A DNA stretch of 64,000 nucleotides from Streptomyces sp. NBC_01497 (lineage in GTDB: Bacteria > Actinomycetota > Actinomycetes > Streptomycetales > Streptomycetaceae). Of this stretch, positions 34,743 through 42,633 are shown piece after piece. Below the pieces are notes generated by a model, which ran no database searches, was not told where the DNA came from, and was given only the letters and a program-made list of their open reading frames with translations. The stretch spans positions 5,270,001-5,334,000 of the forward strand of contig NZ_CP109427.1 of the NCBI RefSeq assembly GCF_036250695.1, written 5' to 3'. Position numbers and translations under genes: made by a program. The number at the start of each line of letters is the position of its first letter. Positions within the stretch are counted from its first letter, which is position 1.

Positions 34743-35018
34743 GTGAGGATCAGGCCAGCCGGCCCCTTGCTTCCGGCACTGGCATTCGCTGTGGCGGGAT
34801 GCCGGGGCGGAAGCGGCGATGCGCACGGCGGCGCCGAATGCTCCAAGGTGCCGCCGCAGGTGACGGCGGACAAGGTGTGTGTAGCGGTGCTGTCCACTGT
34901 GGGTGCAAAGGCCTCGATCCCGGCCCGGGCGAGCCGGACGCGGGTCGGGGCCGTCGTGCCGTACGGGCTGCCACGTGGCGCGGTCGCCCTTGCCGCGGCC
35001 GCGAAGGAGGACGGATGA
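34743..35018 (+). CDS. Short lipoprotein, probably a truncated family member
   Basis: 91 aa. A leader RPAGPLLPALAFAVAGCRGG (lipobox VAGC) is followed by a short mature part with AECSKVPPQVTADKVCVAVL, which resembles the start of the neighbouring lipoproteins. An Ala/Arg-rich end bears no family features. The ribosome site GGGAGGGG eight bases before the GTG is strong and the stop overlaps the next start (ATGA), so it is probably translated. The shortened length suggests a decayed copy kept for coupling. Confidence 0.55.
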   Translation: MRIRPAGPLLPALAFAVAGCRGGSGDAHGGAECSKVPPQVTADKVCVAVLSTVGAKASIPARASRTRVGAVVPYGLPRGAVALAAAAKEDG

Positions 35019-35701
35019 GGACACCGACCGGTGGATCGCGGGCCCGGCTAGCCGCGCTGGCCGCTCTCGGGGGGCTGCTGTTCGGGGTCGCCGGTTGCGG
35101 TGGTGGCGGGCCCGAGGATGCGAAGCCGGACGGTAAGGCCAGTTCCTGGGGGCGGGTCTGCGGGGGCATCGTCAGTTCCGAGACCAAGGACTACCTGCTG
35201 GGGCGCGCCTCGGACAGCGCGGGCAAGGTGGACCAGGCCGTGTATGAGTTGCCCGTGGGACATGGTGGTGACGCGTTCCGTGATGCCGCGAAGGACCTCC
35301 TCAAGGGGCCCGGAGCTTCCAGGCACGACGATGTGTGCCGGCTGTGGGACAAGAAGGGCGACGGGATCATCCGGTTGGCGTTCTACTGGGACCTGGACGA
35401 TTACTCCGTCGTCTCGAAGCCCTCCCGTGACGGCCGGGTCCAACGGCTCAGCAAGACGTTCGCCGTCGCCCCGGAAGCGGGGTACAGCACGCTGAGTATC
35501 GACTGCCGGCGGCCCGGGCACGTCGAGCCTGGCGGGTACCCGGCGACGCTACACGCCTCGCTTGTGATGCCTGACGGTGACATGCGCGCGCAGACGCAGG
35601 TCTTCTACGCGGCCGCGCGCAAGGTCCTACCCGCGCTGCACTGCACCAACGACGTAACGGTGCCGACAGCGCTCCCCACGCGCGATCCGCGGCTGAAGTG
35701 A
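35015..35701 (+). CDS. Lipoprotein of the cassette family
   Basis: 228 aa. The leader RARLAALAALGGLLFGVAGC places the lipidated Cys near residue 28. The mature part shows SSWGRVCGGIVSSETKDYLL, DDVCRLWDKKGDG, YSTLSIDCRRPG and a last Cys in LPALHCTND. This is the same four-Cys pattern as the cassette lipoproteins. AAGGAGG lies four bases before the ATG, and both ends overlap neighbouring genes. Cell-surface location is predicted; its ligand or partner is unknown. Confidence 0.75.
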   Translation: MRTPTGGSRARLAALAALGGLLFGVAGCGGGGPEDAKPDGKASSWGRVCGGIVSSETKDYLLGRASDSAGKVDQAVYELPVGHGGDAFRDAAKDLLKGPGASRHDDVCRLWDKKGDGIIRLAFYWDLDDYSVVSKPSRDGRVQRLSKTFAVAPEAGYSTLSIDCRRPGHVEPGGYPATLHASLVMPDGDMRAQTQVFYAAARKVLPALHCTNDVTVPTALPTRDPRLK

Positions 35702-36378
35702 CAGGAAAGGGCGTGGTGTTCGGCGTGGCGGCAGAAAAAGCAGGACTTGTGCCTCGGGAGCGGAGGGGAGAGAAGTCGCGCGTACGCGGCCTCGGTGTGG
35801 CGGCCTCTGTCCTGGCGCTCGTCGGCCTCGCGGCATGCGGCGGCGGTGATCAGGACAAGAAACAGCGCGATCCAGACATATCTGGTACGGCTACCACGCT
35901 GGAGCGGGCCTGCGGAGGGATCTTCGACCCCGCGTCCGTTAAAGCGCTGCACAAGGCATCCGTCGATACGGAGAAGGTCTATGAGGAACGCGACCCCGGA
36001 GAGCACGCCGATCTGGTGGAGGCTCTCACGTCGGGCGACGACCAGGAGAGTGTCACGGTCTGCTCCTTGGAGGACGGGCGTGGTGCCCAGCTCGTCAGGA
36101 TGAGTTTCTCCGCATCCACCTGGACTCGTTTCCCGAAAGGAACGACCGCGCAGTTCAGCAGCCTCCAGGGTGCCTTTCCGGCCGAGAGCCTGCGCATCGA
36201 CTGCGGGATGAGCGGGAACGCACCTTCCCTGGACGGGCTCCTGTCGACGGGCTACCGCGCCATCGACCTGCCCGTGCGGCGAGCCCTGCTGGCACACGCC
36301 GGGGCGAAGGCAGCCGCTGCCGTGCACTGCCCGAACCATGTGGTGTTCCCGCCCGTCCCCACCTTCGTGCCCGGGTGA
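35698..36378 (+). CDS. Lipoprotein of the cassette family
   Basis: 226 aa from GTG at 35698; GTG at 35713 is in frame and also possible. The basic leader (REKSR-like region with RVRGLGVAASVLALVGLAAC) ends in lipobox LAAC. The mature part has LERACGGIFDPASVKALHK, VTVCSLEDG, LRIDCGMSG and AAVHCPNHV, the same Cys spacing as its neighbour. It ends a run of lipoprotein genes joined by stop-start overlaps. After it come the relic of a third large gene and then a change of operon and strand. Confidence 0.75.
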   Translation: MTGKGVVFGVAAEKAGLVPRERRGEKSRVRGLGVAASVLALVGLAACGGGDQDKKQRDPDISGTATTLERACGGIFDPASVKALHKASVDTEKVYEERDPGEHADLVEALTSGDDQESVTVCSLEDGRGAQLVRMSFSASTWTRFPKGTTAQFSSLQGAFPAESLRIDCGMSGNAPSLDGLLSTGYRAIDLPVRRALLAHAGAKAAAAVHCPNHVVFPPVPTFVPG

Positions 36379-36440
36379 GGCGAGGAAGCGGGGGCCGGTA
36401 GGTCGGGGAGACGGGGGCCCGCGCCGCGTGCGTACCGCCC

Positions 36441-36488
36441 CCGGTCGTACGACCGACGAACCCACGGCCTTTCGGCCCTCGGCCAGGG
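36441..36488 (+). repeat. Direct repeat copy 1 flanking the WhiJ-like module
   Basis: Begins with CCGGTCGTACGACC, containing the 12-bp palindrome GGTCGTACGACC (36443-36454), and ends in CGGCCAGGG. A second copy in the same orientation stands at 38421-38468 with about three quarters of bases equal. The two bracket the DUF397/XRE/ATPase genes. Confidence 0.45.
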
Positions 36489-36511
36489 CGTGCGCTTTGC
36501 TGGGCTGTCGG

Positions 36512-36595
36512 TACGACGGCTCCAGCGACAGTTGGAGTGATGATCATGGTCTGTCGATGACACACCAAACCGCCCCCGATGGCGAACTTGCGTGA
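36512..36595 (+). pseudogene. Relic of a third large WXG-type gene (C-terminal fragment)
   Basis: The frame reads YDGSSDSWSDDHGLS. This matches the C-terminal region of the large cassette proteins (FDGSSDSWSDNHDKS in copy A; SDASSDKWSDDHTER in copy B), also at DNA level (GACGGCTCCAGCGACAG identical to copy A). Only about 12 residues are recognisable before the frame runs on to a stop at 36595. Upstream sequence does not continue the homology. It is best read as a decay remnant of another cassette copy. Confidence 0.55.
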
Positions 36596-36644
36596 GAGTG
36601 CCGCCTGCCCATCCAAGAGCCGGCGGACGGCTCGCCCGAGGCAC

Positions 36645-36836
36645 TCAGCGCTCCGACGTGAACCGTAGGAACTGTCCCCAGCTCCGCCTGCCAACGGCGA
36701 GGTTCGGGCGCGTCAGGTCCTTGGAGTCCCTTACGTGCACCGCGCGTTCAGTGACGGCGATCTCTACGCAGCTGTCGCCCTGGCTGCCGCTGAAGGTGGA
36801 CTTGAACCAGACGAGTTCCTGCGCACCGCTGTTCAT
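36645..36836 (-). CDS. DUF397 small protein
   Basis: 63 aa with the DUF397 signature: ELVWFKSTFSGSQGDSCVEI, VHVRDSKDL and a C-terminal WGQFLRF. These small proteins are the usual partners of XRE/DUF5753 regulators in Streptomyces, as in the whiJ and bldB-type loci, where the small protein opposes or tunes the regulator. It overlaps the regulator stop by four bases (ATGA on the minus strand) and is co-transcribed with it. Confidence 0.88.
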   Translation of the reverse strand: MNSGAQELVWFKSTFSGSQGDSCVEIAVTERAVHVRDSKDLTRPNLAVGRRSWGQFLRFTSER

Positions 36837-37738
36837 AGCACTCCTCGCAATCGCTCCAGGAAATCCTGGGATTCCTTGGGGCCCAGGGCCTGCGAGCGCA
36901 GTGTGTCATAGCGTTGGCAGAGCACACTCACCTCTTTCGCGTCAGAGATGAGTCGCCCGTTCTCCTGGCCCTCGGAGTAGCCGAGGCGGCGCCCCTCAGG
37001 GGTCTCCAGGACCTGCAAGGGCCCATCCAGGCACGCATGCAACCCCGCCTCCAGTGCCACCACCTGCAGCGTCACATTGCGCGGAGCGCTGCGTTCCAGG
37101 ACGTGGTCGAGCAGCTCCCGCATCGCCTGGGCATCACCGAACCGCCGCCGGAACACGTGCTCCTCGACAATGAAGCTGAACGGCACCTTCGGCCGCTCCC
37201 GCATCGTCGCCTGCCGTTCCATCCGGGCGGCGAGTTGTGCCTCCAACTCGTCGTCGGTCCGCAGCGGGATCGTGCCCTCGAACACCGCCCGCGCGTACGC
37301 CTCCGACTGCAGCAGGCCGGGCACCAGTCGGCTCTCGTACGTACACAGGCTCACCGCCTCCCGCTCCAGTCGCGCCCAGCGGCGGAACCACGTCGCCAGG
37401 CCCGCCTCGCCCCGGGCGAGGTGACGGGCGGCCCTCCGCAGCGCCCCCGTGTTGCCGAGGGCCTCCTCCGCGCGTTCCACGAATGCCTCGTCCGGCATGC
37501 GGCGGCCCAACTCGACTGATTCCACCGTGTGCTTGGAGAACCTCACCCGCTCCCCGAGGTCGACGCGGGTGAGTCCCGCGTGTTCGCGTAAGGCCTGGAC
37601 GACCGCCCCGAACGTACGCAGACTGTCCGACGGGTGCGGCTCCCGCTCACACTCCACGGCCGTGGGCGCCGCCCCCGGGCCATCGCACTCCGCCGTCCAC
37701 GCCTCGCCGCTCGCCGCTTCCCCGCCGGCTGTGCCCAT
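36833..37738 (-). CDS. XRE family regulator with DUF5753 ligand domain (WhiJ-like)
   Basis: 301 aa from ATG at 37738. A helix-turn-helix (TFGAVVQALREHAGLTRVDL, ERVRFSKHTVESVELGRRMP) is followed by a DUF5753 domain (WARLEREAVSLCTYESRLVP, GLLQSEAYARAVFEG, VPFSFIVEEHVFRRRFGD, EGRRLGYSEGQENG). Members of this class control development and antibiotic production and are tuned by small DUF397 proteins and RsbW-like ATPases encoded next door. The minus-strand ribosome site is a GGGGGG run four bases upstream. It is divergent from the ATPase gene. Confidence 0.88.
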   Translation of the reverse strand: MGTAGGEAASGEAWTAECDGPGAAPTAVECEREPHPSDSLRTFGAVVQALREHAGLTRVDLGERVRFSKHTVESVELGRRMPDEAFVERAEEALGNTGALRRAARHLARGEAGLATWFRRWARLEREAVSLCTYESRLVPGLLQSEAYARAVFEGTIPLRTDDELEAQLAARMERQATMRERPKVPFSFIVEEHVFRRRFGDAQAMRELLDHVLERSAPRNVTLQVVALEAGLHACLDGPLQVLETPEGRRLGYSEGQENGRLISDAKEVSVLCQRYDTLRSQALGPKESQDFLERLRGVL

Positions 37739-37914
37739 CTCGCCCCCCCATCGCCGTACCACGCCCTGTGACACCCCGTCACAGTCCTCGCGCTCTGGCG
37801 ACCCAGCGTGATGGAACACCGTCCGTACTGTCCACACTCTGCGCTCGTACGCTGACTCTGCGTACGGGGTGCGGTACTCGCGCCGGCCTCCTCTCAGCCG
37901 CCACGCTGGCCGCC

Positions 37915-38367
37915 ATGAACCAGGTCATGCGTCCTGCCCAGGCCGCCACCACCCGCGCCTTCGCGCAGTTGCTCTCGTCGACGCGGAGAGGCGCCCGGCT
38001 CGCGCGGCTCCTCACCGTGACCGAACTCCATTCCTGGGGCGTCCTGCCGGACCTCGCGGAGTGTGCCGAACTCGTCGTCGGCGAACTCGCCGCCAATGCT
38101 GTGCTCCACGGCCGTGTGAACGGCCGCGACTTCCGGCTCGCGCTCGCCCTCGACCCGGCAGCCGGCCGGCTGACCATCGAGCTCACCGACGCCTGTGGCG
38201 AGCACCATCCGCATCTCCCGCCGGCTGCGGCCGAAACCGGTGCGCTGCGGACGGGTGGGCGCGGCCTGCTGCTCGTCGACGCACTCGCCGACCACTGGGA
38301 GACCGTCCCCCACCCGCCCAGCGGCAAGACCGTCCGGGCCGTCCTTCTCGCCGGTCGGGCAGGCTGA
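37915..38367 (+). CDS. RsbW-like ATP-binding protein (HATPase_c, anti-sigma kinase type)
   Basis: About 150 aa. The GHKL N-box is ELVVGELAANAVLHGRV, followed by LTIELTDACGEHHP (G1-like) and RTGGRGLLLVDALADHW (G2-like). It is similar to RsbW/SpoIIAB, which bind partner proteins and may phosphorylate them. Such proteins accompany XRE/DUF397 pairs in abaA/whiJ-type clusters, which is the context here. The start is uncertain: ATG 37915 has no clear ribosome site, ATG 37927 is also in frame, and a longer frame opens at 37768. Confidence 0.78.
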   Translation: MNQVMRPAQAATTRAFAQLLSSTRRGARLARLLTVTELHSWGVLPDLAECAELVVGELAANAVLHGRVNGRDFRLALALDPAAGRLTIELTDACGEHHPHLPPAAAETGALRTGGRGLLLVDALADHWETVPHPPSGKTVRAVLLAGRAG

Positions 38368-38420
38368 CCCCACCGGACGGCTCCTTGCTGCGCCAGCCGG
38401 CTGTCAGCCGCCCCGCCCCT

Positions 38421-38468
38421 CCGGTCGTACGACCAACGGACCATGCCCCTTCCGCCTGCGGCCAGGGG
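38421..38468 (+). repeat. Direct repeat copy 2 flanking the WhiJ-like module
   Basis: Second copy of the element at 36441-36488, again starting CCGGTCGTACGACC (palindrome at 38423-38434) and ending CGGCCAGGG. It lies between the ATPase gene and the following MFS gene. Confidence 0.45.
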
Positions 38469-38500
38469 TCAATGTCGGTAGTGACCCTTACTCTGGCGGA

Positions 38501-40042
38501 ATGAGTAGTACGGAACCTCGCGACGCCGATGTCGCCGCCGTCGAGCCGGCCGCTGTCCCCGACCCGTCCGGCGGGGACGGCGGCGACAGCGCCCCCAGTG
38601 GGGTGCTCCAGGCCCCCTACCGGGCGTTGAGCGTCGGGATGGTGTCCGTCGTGCTGCTCATCGCGTTCGAGGCGACCGCCGTCGGTACGGCCATGCCGGT
38701 CGCGGCGCGGGAGCTGGACGGCATTCCGCTCTACGCGTTCGCCTTCTCCGCGTACTTCACGACGAGCTTGTTCGCGATGGTCTTCGCGGGGCAGTGGTCG
38801 GACCGGGACGGGCCGCTCGCGCCGCTCACCGTCGGGATCGGCATGTTCGCGGCGGGGCTGGTCGTGGCGGGGACGGCCTCCGGCATGTGGGTGTTCATCG
38901 TGGGGCGCGCCGTGCAGGGGCTGGGGGGCGGGCTGGTGATCGTCGCCCTGTATGTCGTCGTCGGCCGGGTGTATCCGCCACGGCTGCGCCCGTCGATCAT
39001 GGCGGGGTTCGCGGCGGCCTGGGTGGTGCCGTCCGTGGTGGGGCCGCTCGCGGCCGGCACGGTCACGGAGCAGTTGGGCTGGCGCTGGGTGTTCCTCGGC
39101 ATCCCGGTCCTGATCGTCGTGCCGCTCGCACTGGCGTTGCCGGCGATCCGGCGCATGGCGGCGGGGCGTTCCGAGCCGGGGGCGCCCGTGCCGCGGTTCG
39201 ACCGCCGGCGGATCGTGCTGGCGCTCGCGCTGTCCGCGGGTGCGGGGCTGCTGCAGTACGCGGGTGAGGATCTGCGCTGGGTGTCGCTGGTGCCGGTCGT
39301 GGCCGGGGTCGCCCTGCTCGTCGTCCCGGTACGGGAGCTGCTGCCGGCAGGGACCTGGCGCGCGGCGCGCGGGCTGCCCGCGGTGGTGGCGCTGCGCGGG
39401 GTGTCGGCCGGGTCGTTCATCGCGGCGGAGAGCTTCGTGCCGCTGATGCTGGTGACGCAGCGGGGCCTGTCGCCGACGTTGGCGGGCCTGTCGATCGCCG
39501 CGGGCGGGGCAACTTGGTCCCTGGGGTCGTACGTGCAGTCCCGGCCGCGTCTGCAGCCGCACCGCGAGTCGCTGATGGCGGGCGGCATGGTGCTGGTGAC
39601 GTTGGGGATCGCGACCGCGCCCGCGGTGCTGCTCCCCGCCGTGCCGGTGTGGGTGCTCGCCGTCGCGTGGGCGGTCGGCTGTCTGGGCATGGGCGGGGTG
39701 ATCTCGTCGACGAGCGTCGTCGCGCTGGGCCTGTCGGCGCCGGAGGAGGTCGGAGTGATCTCGTCGGCGCTGCAGATCTCGGACGGCCTGTCGAACGTCC
39801 TCATGCTGGCGGTGGGGGGCGCCGCGTTCACGGCGCTCGGCGGCGGTTCTGTCGGTGCCGGCGGGGCGCCGGTGGCCTCGGGCGGCGGGGCCGCGGCCTC
39901 CCATCCGGGGGCGTTCGCCGCCGTGTTCGTACTGATGGCGGTTGTCGCGCTGGGCGGCATCCGGGTCGCGGCCCGGGTCCGTACCCGGGCCGCCACGGCG
40001 CGCTCCGGGGGCCGGGCCGTCGGGGAGGGCGCCGGGATGTGA
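38501..40042 (+). CDS. MFS transporter (drug:H+ antiporter type)
   Basis: 513 aa with about 12-14 hydrophobic segments. After a Pro/Ala/Asp-rich leader of about 40 aa comes ALSVGMVSVVLLIAFEATAV, then GRAVQGLGGGLVIVALYVVV (MFS motif C-like) and QLGWRWVFLGIPVLIVV (typical DHA2 export pattern). It probably pumps small molecules out using the proton gradient; the substrate is unknown. The ATG directly follows GGCGGA, so the ribosome site is atypically close. No regulator gene is adjacent, apart from the WhiJ-like set upstream. Confidence 0.85.
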   Translation: MSSTEPRDADVAAVEPAAVPDPSGGDGGDSAPSGVLQAPYRALSVGMVSVVLLIAFEATAVGTAMPVAARELDGIPLYAFAFSAYFTTSLFAMVFAGQWSDRDGPLAPLTVGIGMFAAGLVVAGTASGMWVFIVGRAVQGLGGGLVIVALYVVVGRVYPPRLRPSIMAGFAAAWVVPSVVGPLAAGTVTEQLGWRWVFLGIPVLIVVPLALALPAIRRMAAGRSEPGAPVPRFDRRRIVLALALSAGAGLLQYAGEDLRWVSLVPVVAGVALLVVPVRELLPAGTWRAARGLPAVVALRGVSAGSFIAAESFVPLMLVTQRGLSPTLAGLSIAAGGATWSLGSYVQSRPRLQPHRESLMAGGMVLVTLGIATAPAVLLPAVPVWVLAVAWAVGCLGMGGVISSTSVVALGLSAPEEVGVISSALQISDGLSNVLMLAVGGAAFTALGGGSVGAGGAPVASGGGAAASHPGAFAAVFVLMAVVALGGIRVAARVRTRAATARSGGRAVGEGAGM

Positions 40043-40175
40043 GACATCCCGCACCGGGTGCCTGACGTCGGGTTCGTACGAGGATCATGGCGGGGCCCCG
40101 GTAGGGTGGCCCGGTTGTCGTACGGCAGTGGCCGGTCGCGTTTCCGGGGCCGCCGCCAGGTTCGGAACGGAGACC

Positions 40176-41960
40176 GTGAGCACTCCCGCCTCCCACCACC
40201 TCTCACCCGCCTTCCCCGGCCGGGCCCCCTGGGGCACGGCCAACAAGCTGCGCGCCTGGCAGGAGAGCGCGCTCTCGCGCTACCTCCAGGAACAACCCCG
40301 GGACTTCCTCGCGGTAGCGACCCCGGGCGCGGGCAAGACCACGTTCGCGCTGACCCTCGCGTCGTGGCTGCTGCACCACCACGTCGTGCAGCAGATCACG
40401 GTCGTCGCCCCCACGGAGCACCTGAAGACCCAGTGGGCTGACGCCGCCGCGCGCATAGGCATCAAGCTGGACCCCGACTACAGCGCGGGCCCGCTCAGCA
40501 AGGAGTACGACGGCGTCGCCGTCACGTACGCGGGCGTCGGCGTGCGCCCGATGCTGCACCGCAACCGCTGCGAGCAGCGCAAGACGCTCGTTATCCTCGA
40601 CGAGATCCACCACGCCGGCGACTCCAAGTCGTGGGGCGAGGCGTGCCTTGAGGCCTTCGAGCCGGCGACCCGCAGGCTCGCGCTGACCGGCACGCCGTTC
40701 CGGTCGGACACCAACCCGATCCCGTTCGTCGTGTACGAGGAGGGCAACGACGGCATCCGCCGTTCGTCCGCCGACTACACGTACGGCTACGGCAACGCGC
40801 TGGGCGACGGCGTCGTCCGGCCCGTCATCTTCCTCAGCTACAGCGGCAACATGCGCTGGCGTACGAAGGCGGGCGACGAGATCGCGGCACGCCTCGGCGA
40901 GCCGATGACGAAGGACGCCACCTCGCAGGCGTGGCGGACGGCGCTCGACCCGCGGGGCGAGTGGATGCCGAACGTCCTGCGTGCCGCCGACCGGCGGCTC
41001 ACCGAGGTGCGCAAGGGCATCCCCGACGCCGGTGGTCTGGTCATCGCGGCCGATCAGGACTCCGCGCGCGCGTACGCGAAGATGGTCCGCGAGATCACCG
41101 GGACGAAGGCCACCGTCGTGCTGTCGGACGAGGCCGCGGCCTCCAAGCGCATCGACGAGTTCAGCGCGAGCGAGGACCGCTGGATGGTCGCCGTGCGCAT
41201 GGTCTCCGAGGGCGTCGACGTACCGCGTCTCGCCGTCGGTGTGTATGCCACCACCATCTCCACACCGCTGTTCTTCGCGCAGGCCGTGGGCCGTTTCGTA
41301 CGGTCCAGGCGGCGCGGCGAGACCGCTTCCGTCTTCCTGCCCACCATCCCGGACCTGCTCGGCTTCGCCAACGAGATGGAGGTCGAGCGCGACCACGTGC
41401 TCGACAAGCCGAAGAAGACCGGCGAGGAGGACCCGTACGCGGAGTCCGAGAAGGAGATGGACGACGCCAACAAGCAGGAGGACGAGGACACCGGCGACCA
41501 GGACATGCTGCCTTTCGAGGCACTGGAGTCCGACGCCGTCTTCGACCGGGTCCTGTACGACGGCGCCGAGTTCGGGATGCAGGCGCACCCCGGCAGTGAG
41601 GAGGAGCAGGACTACCTGGGCATCCCGGGCCTGCTGGAGCCGGACCAGGTGCAGATGCTGCTGCAGCGGCGGCAGGCGCGGCAGATCGCGCACAGCCGCA
41701 AGAAGCCCGACACGGAGGCCGACCTCATCGAGTTGCCCGCGGATCGGCGCCCGGTGGTCTCCCACCGCGAACTGCTCGATCTGCGGAAGCAGTTGAACAC
41801 GATGGTCGCGGCCTATGTGCATCAGAGCGGCAAGCCGCACGGCGTCATCCACACCGAACTGCGCCGTGTGTGCGGCGGCCCGCCGAGCGCCGAGGCGACG
41901 GGCGGCCAGATCCGGGAGCGGATCAAGAAGGTCCAGGAGTGGGCCACGCGGATGCGTTGA
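40176..41960 (+). CDS. SF2 DEAD/DEAH-type helicase
   Basis: 594 aa. Walker A lies in LAVATPGAGKTTFALTLASW, motif II is LVILDEIHHAGDSKSW, motif III is RRLALTGTPFRSDTNP. The second RecA domain has VSEGVDVPRLAVGVYATTIS and FFAQAVGRFVRSRRRGE. An acidic insert follows (EKEMDDANKQEDEDTGD), then a C-terminal region with TMVAAYVHQSGKPHGVIH. It resembles the RecG/UvrB-like DNA helicases common to Streptomyces; the nucleic acid target is unknown. The GTG at 40176 is chosen, with CGGAG just upstream. Confidence 0.85.
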   Translation: MSTPASHHLSPAFPGRAPWGTANKLRAWQESALSRYLQEQPRDFLAVATPGAGKTTFALTLASWLLHHHVVQQITVVAPTEHLKTQWADAAARIGIKLDPDYSAGPLSKEYDGVAVTYAGVGVRPMLHRNRCEQRKTLVILDEIHHAGDSKSWGEACLEAFEPATRRLALTGTPFRSDTNPIPFVVYEEGNDGIRRSSADYTYGYGNALGDGVVRPVIFLSYSGNMRWRTKAGDEIAARLGEPMTKDATSQAWRTALDPRGEWMPNVLRAADRRLTEVRKGIPDAGGLVIAADQDSARAYAKMVREITGTKATVVLSDEAAASKRIDEFSASEDRWMVAVRMVSEGVDVPRLAVGVYATTISTPLFFAQAVGRFVRSRRRGETASVFLPTIPDLLGFANEMEVERDHVLDKPKKTGEEDPYAESEKEMDDANKQEDEDTGDQDMLPFEALESDAVFDRVLYDGAEFGMQAHPGSEEEQDYLGIPGLLEPDQVQMLLQRRQARQIAHSRKKPDTEADLIELPADRRPVVSHRELLDLRKQLNTMVAAYVHQSGKPHGVIHTELRRVCGGPPSAEATGGQIRERIKKVQEWATRMR

Positions 41961-42633
41961 GCGCCCGGCGGGCGCCGAGTTGACCGGCGCCCGTTCGGCC
42001 GCCCCGTCCGCCGTTCGGTATCTCCGTCCGCCGTTCGGACGCCGCCCGCGGCCCGCCCGCCTGCCCGGCTGCCCGCCTCGCCCGGCTGCCCGCCTCGCCA
42101 GTCCGGCCTCCCCCGCCCGCCTGCCCGTCTCACCCGTCCGGCCTCCCCCGCCCGCCGATCGAGCCCCCGTCCGCCGGTCGGGTTTTCCGAGCCCGGGGGT
42201 TCCGTGTCGGGTGCACCCTGAGCTGCGCTGAAGTGCCCTGAAGTGCCCTGAACGCCCCCGAGTTCTGCGTCCCCGCCGCCCCCGCGGTCCTGCCCCGCGC
42301 CGGTCGCGCCGCCGCCTCCCTGCCCCGCCGCCCCGCCCTTCCGCGTCACCGTGTCGGGCAATGCGATGACGTATGCCCCATGGGTACCAACTACGGCCAT
42401 TTCCTGATCAACTCACCAGCTGTGCCCGGATTCTGGACCGGCTCTTCCGCTGAGCGGTATGGATCGCTACTGTCCGGTCATATGAACACGCGCCGTGGCA
42501 GTGTCGCCGCGCAGCGCAGCCGGTGTGCCTTGTCCGGTGGTGGCTTCTCCCTGCCTCGCCGACGGGACCGGTGCCGGACCAGTGTGAGACCGCCGCCGCC
42601 ACTCGCTCCGAGACCATCGAAGGAGAGGGCGTC
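41961..42633. other. Repeat-rich intergenic region, no gene seen
   Basis: About 670 bp. It holds two TCCGCCGTTCGG copies (42007, 42027), two perfect 17-bp GCCCGGCTGCCCGCCTC units (42063-42096), two GTCCGGCCTCCCCCGCCCGCC-like blocks, and three TGAAGTGCCC/TGAACGCCC units near 42230-42255. The last 270 bases are more A/T-rich and probably contain the IclR promoter. A frame at 42380-42637 is not convincing as a gene. Confidence 0.45.
42063..42096 (+). repeat. Two tandem 17-bp repeats
   Basis: GCCCGGCTGCCCGCCTC occurs twice head to tail without mismatch within the spacer after the helicase gene. Its strongly pyrimidine-biased strand continues on both sides. Confidence 0.7.

Noticed and set aside
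19877..36378. Complete ESX/type VII secretion locus
   Set aside because: No EccB, EccC (FtsK-like ATPase), EccD or EccE gene is present; only mycosin, WXG proteins and lipoproteins are encoded.
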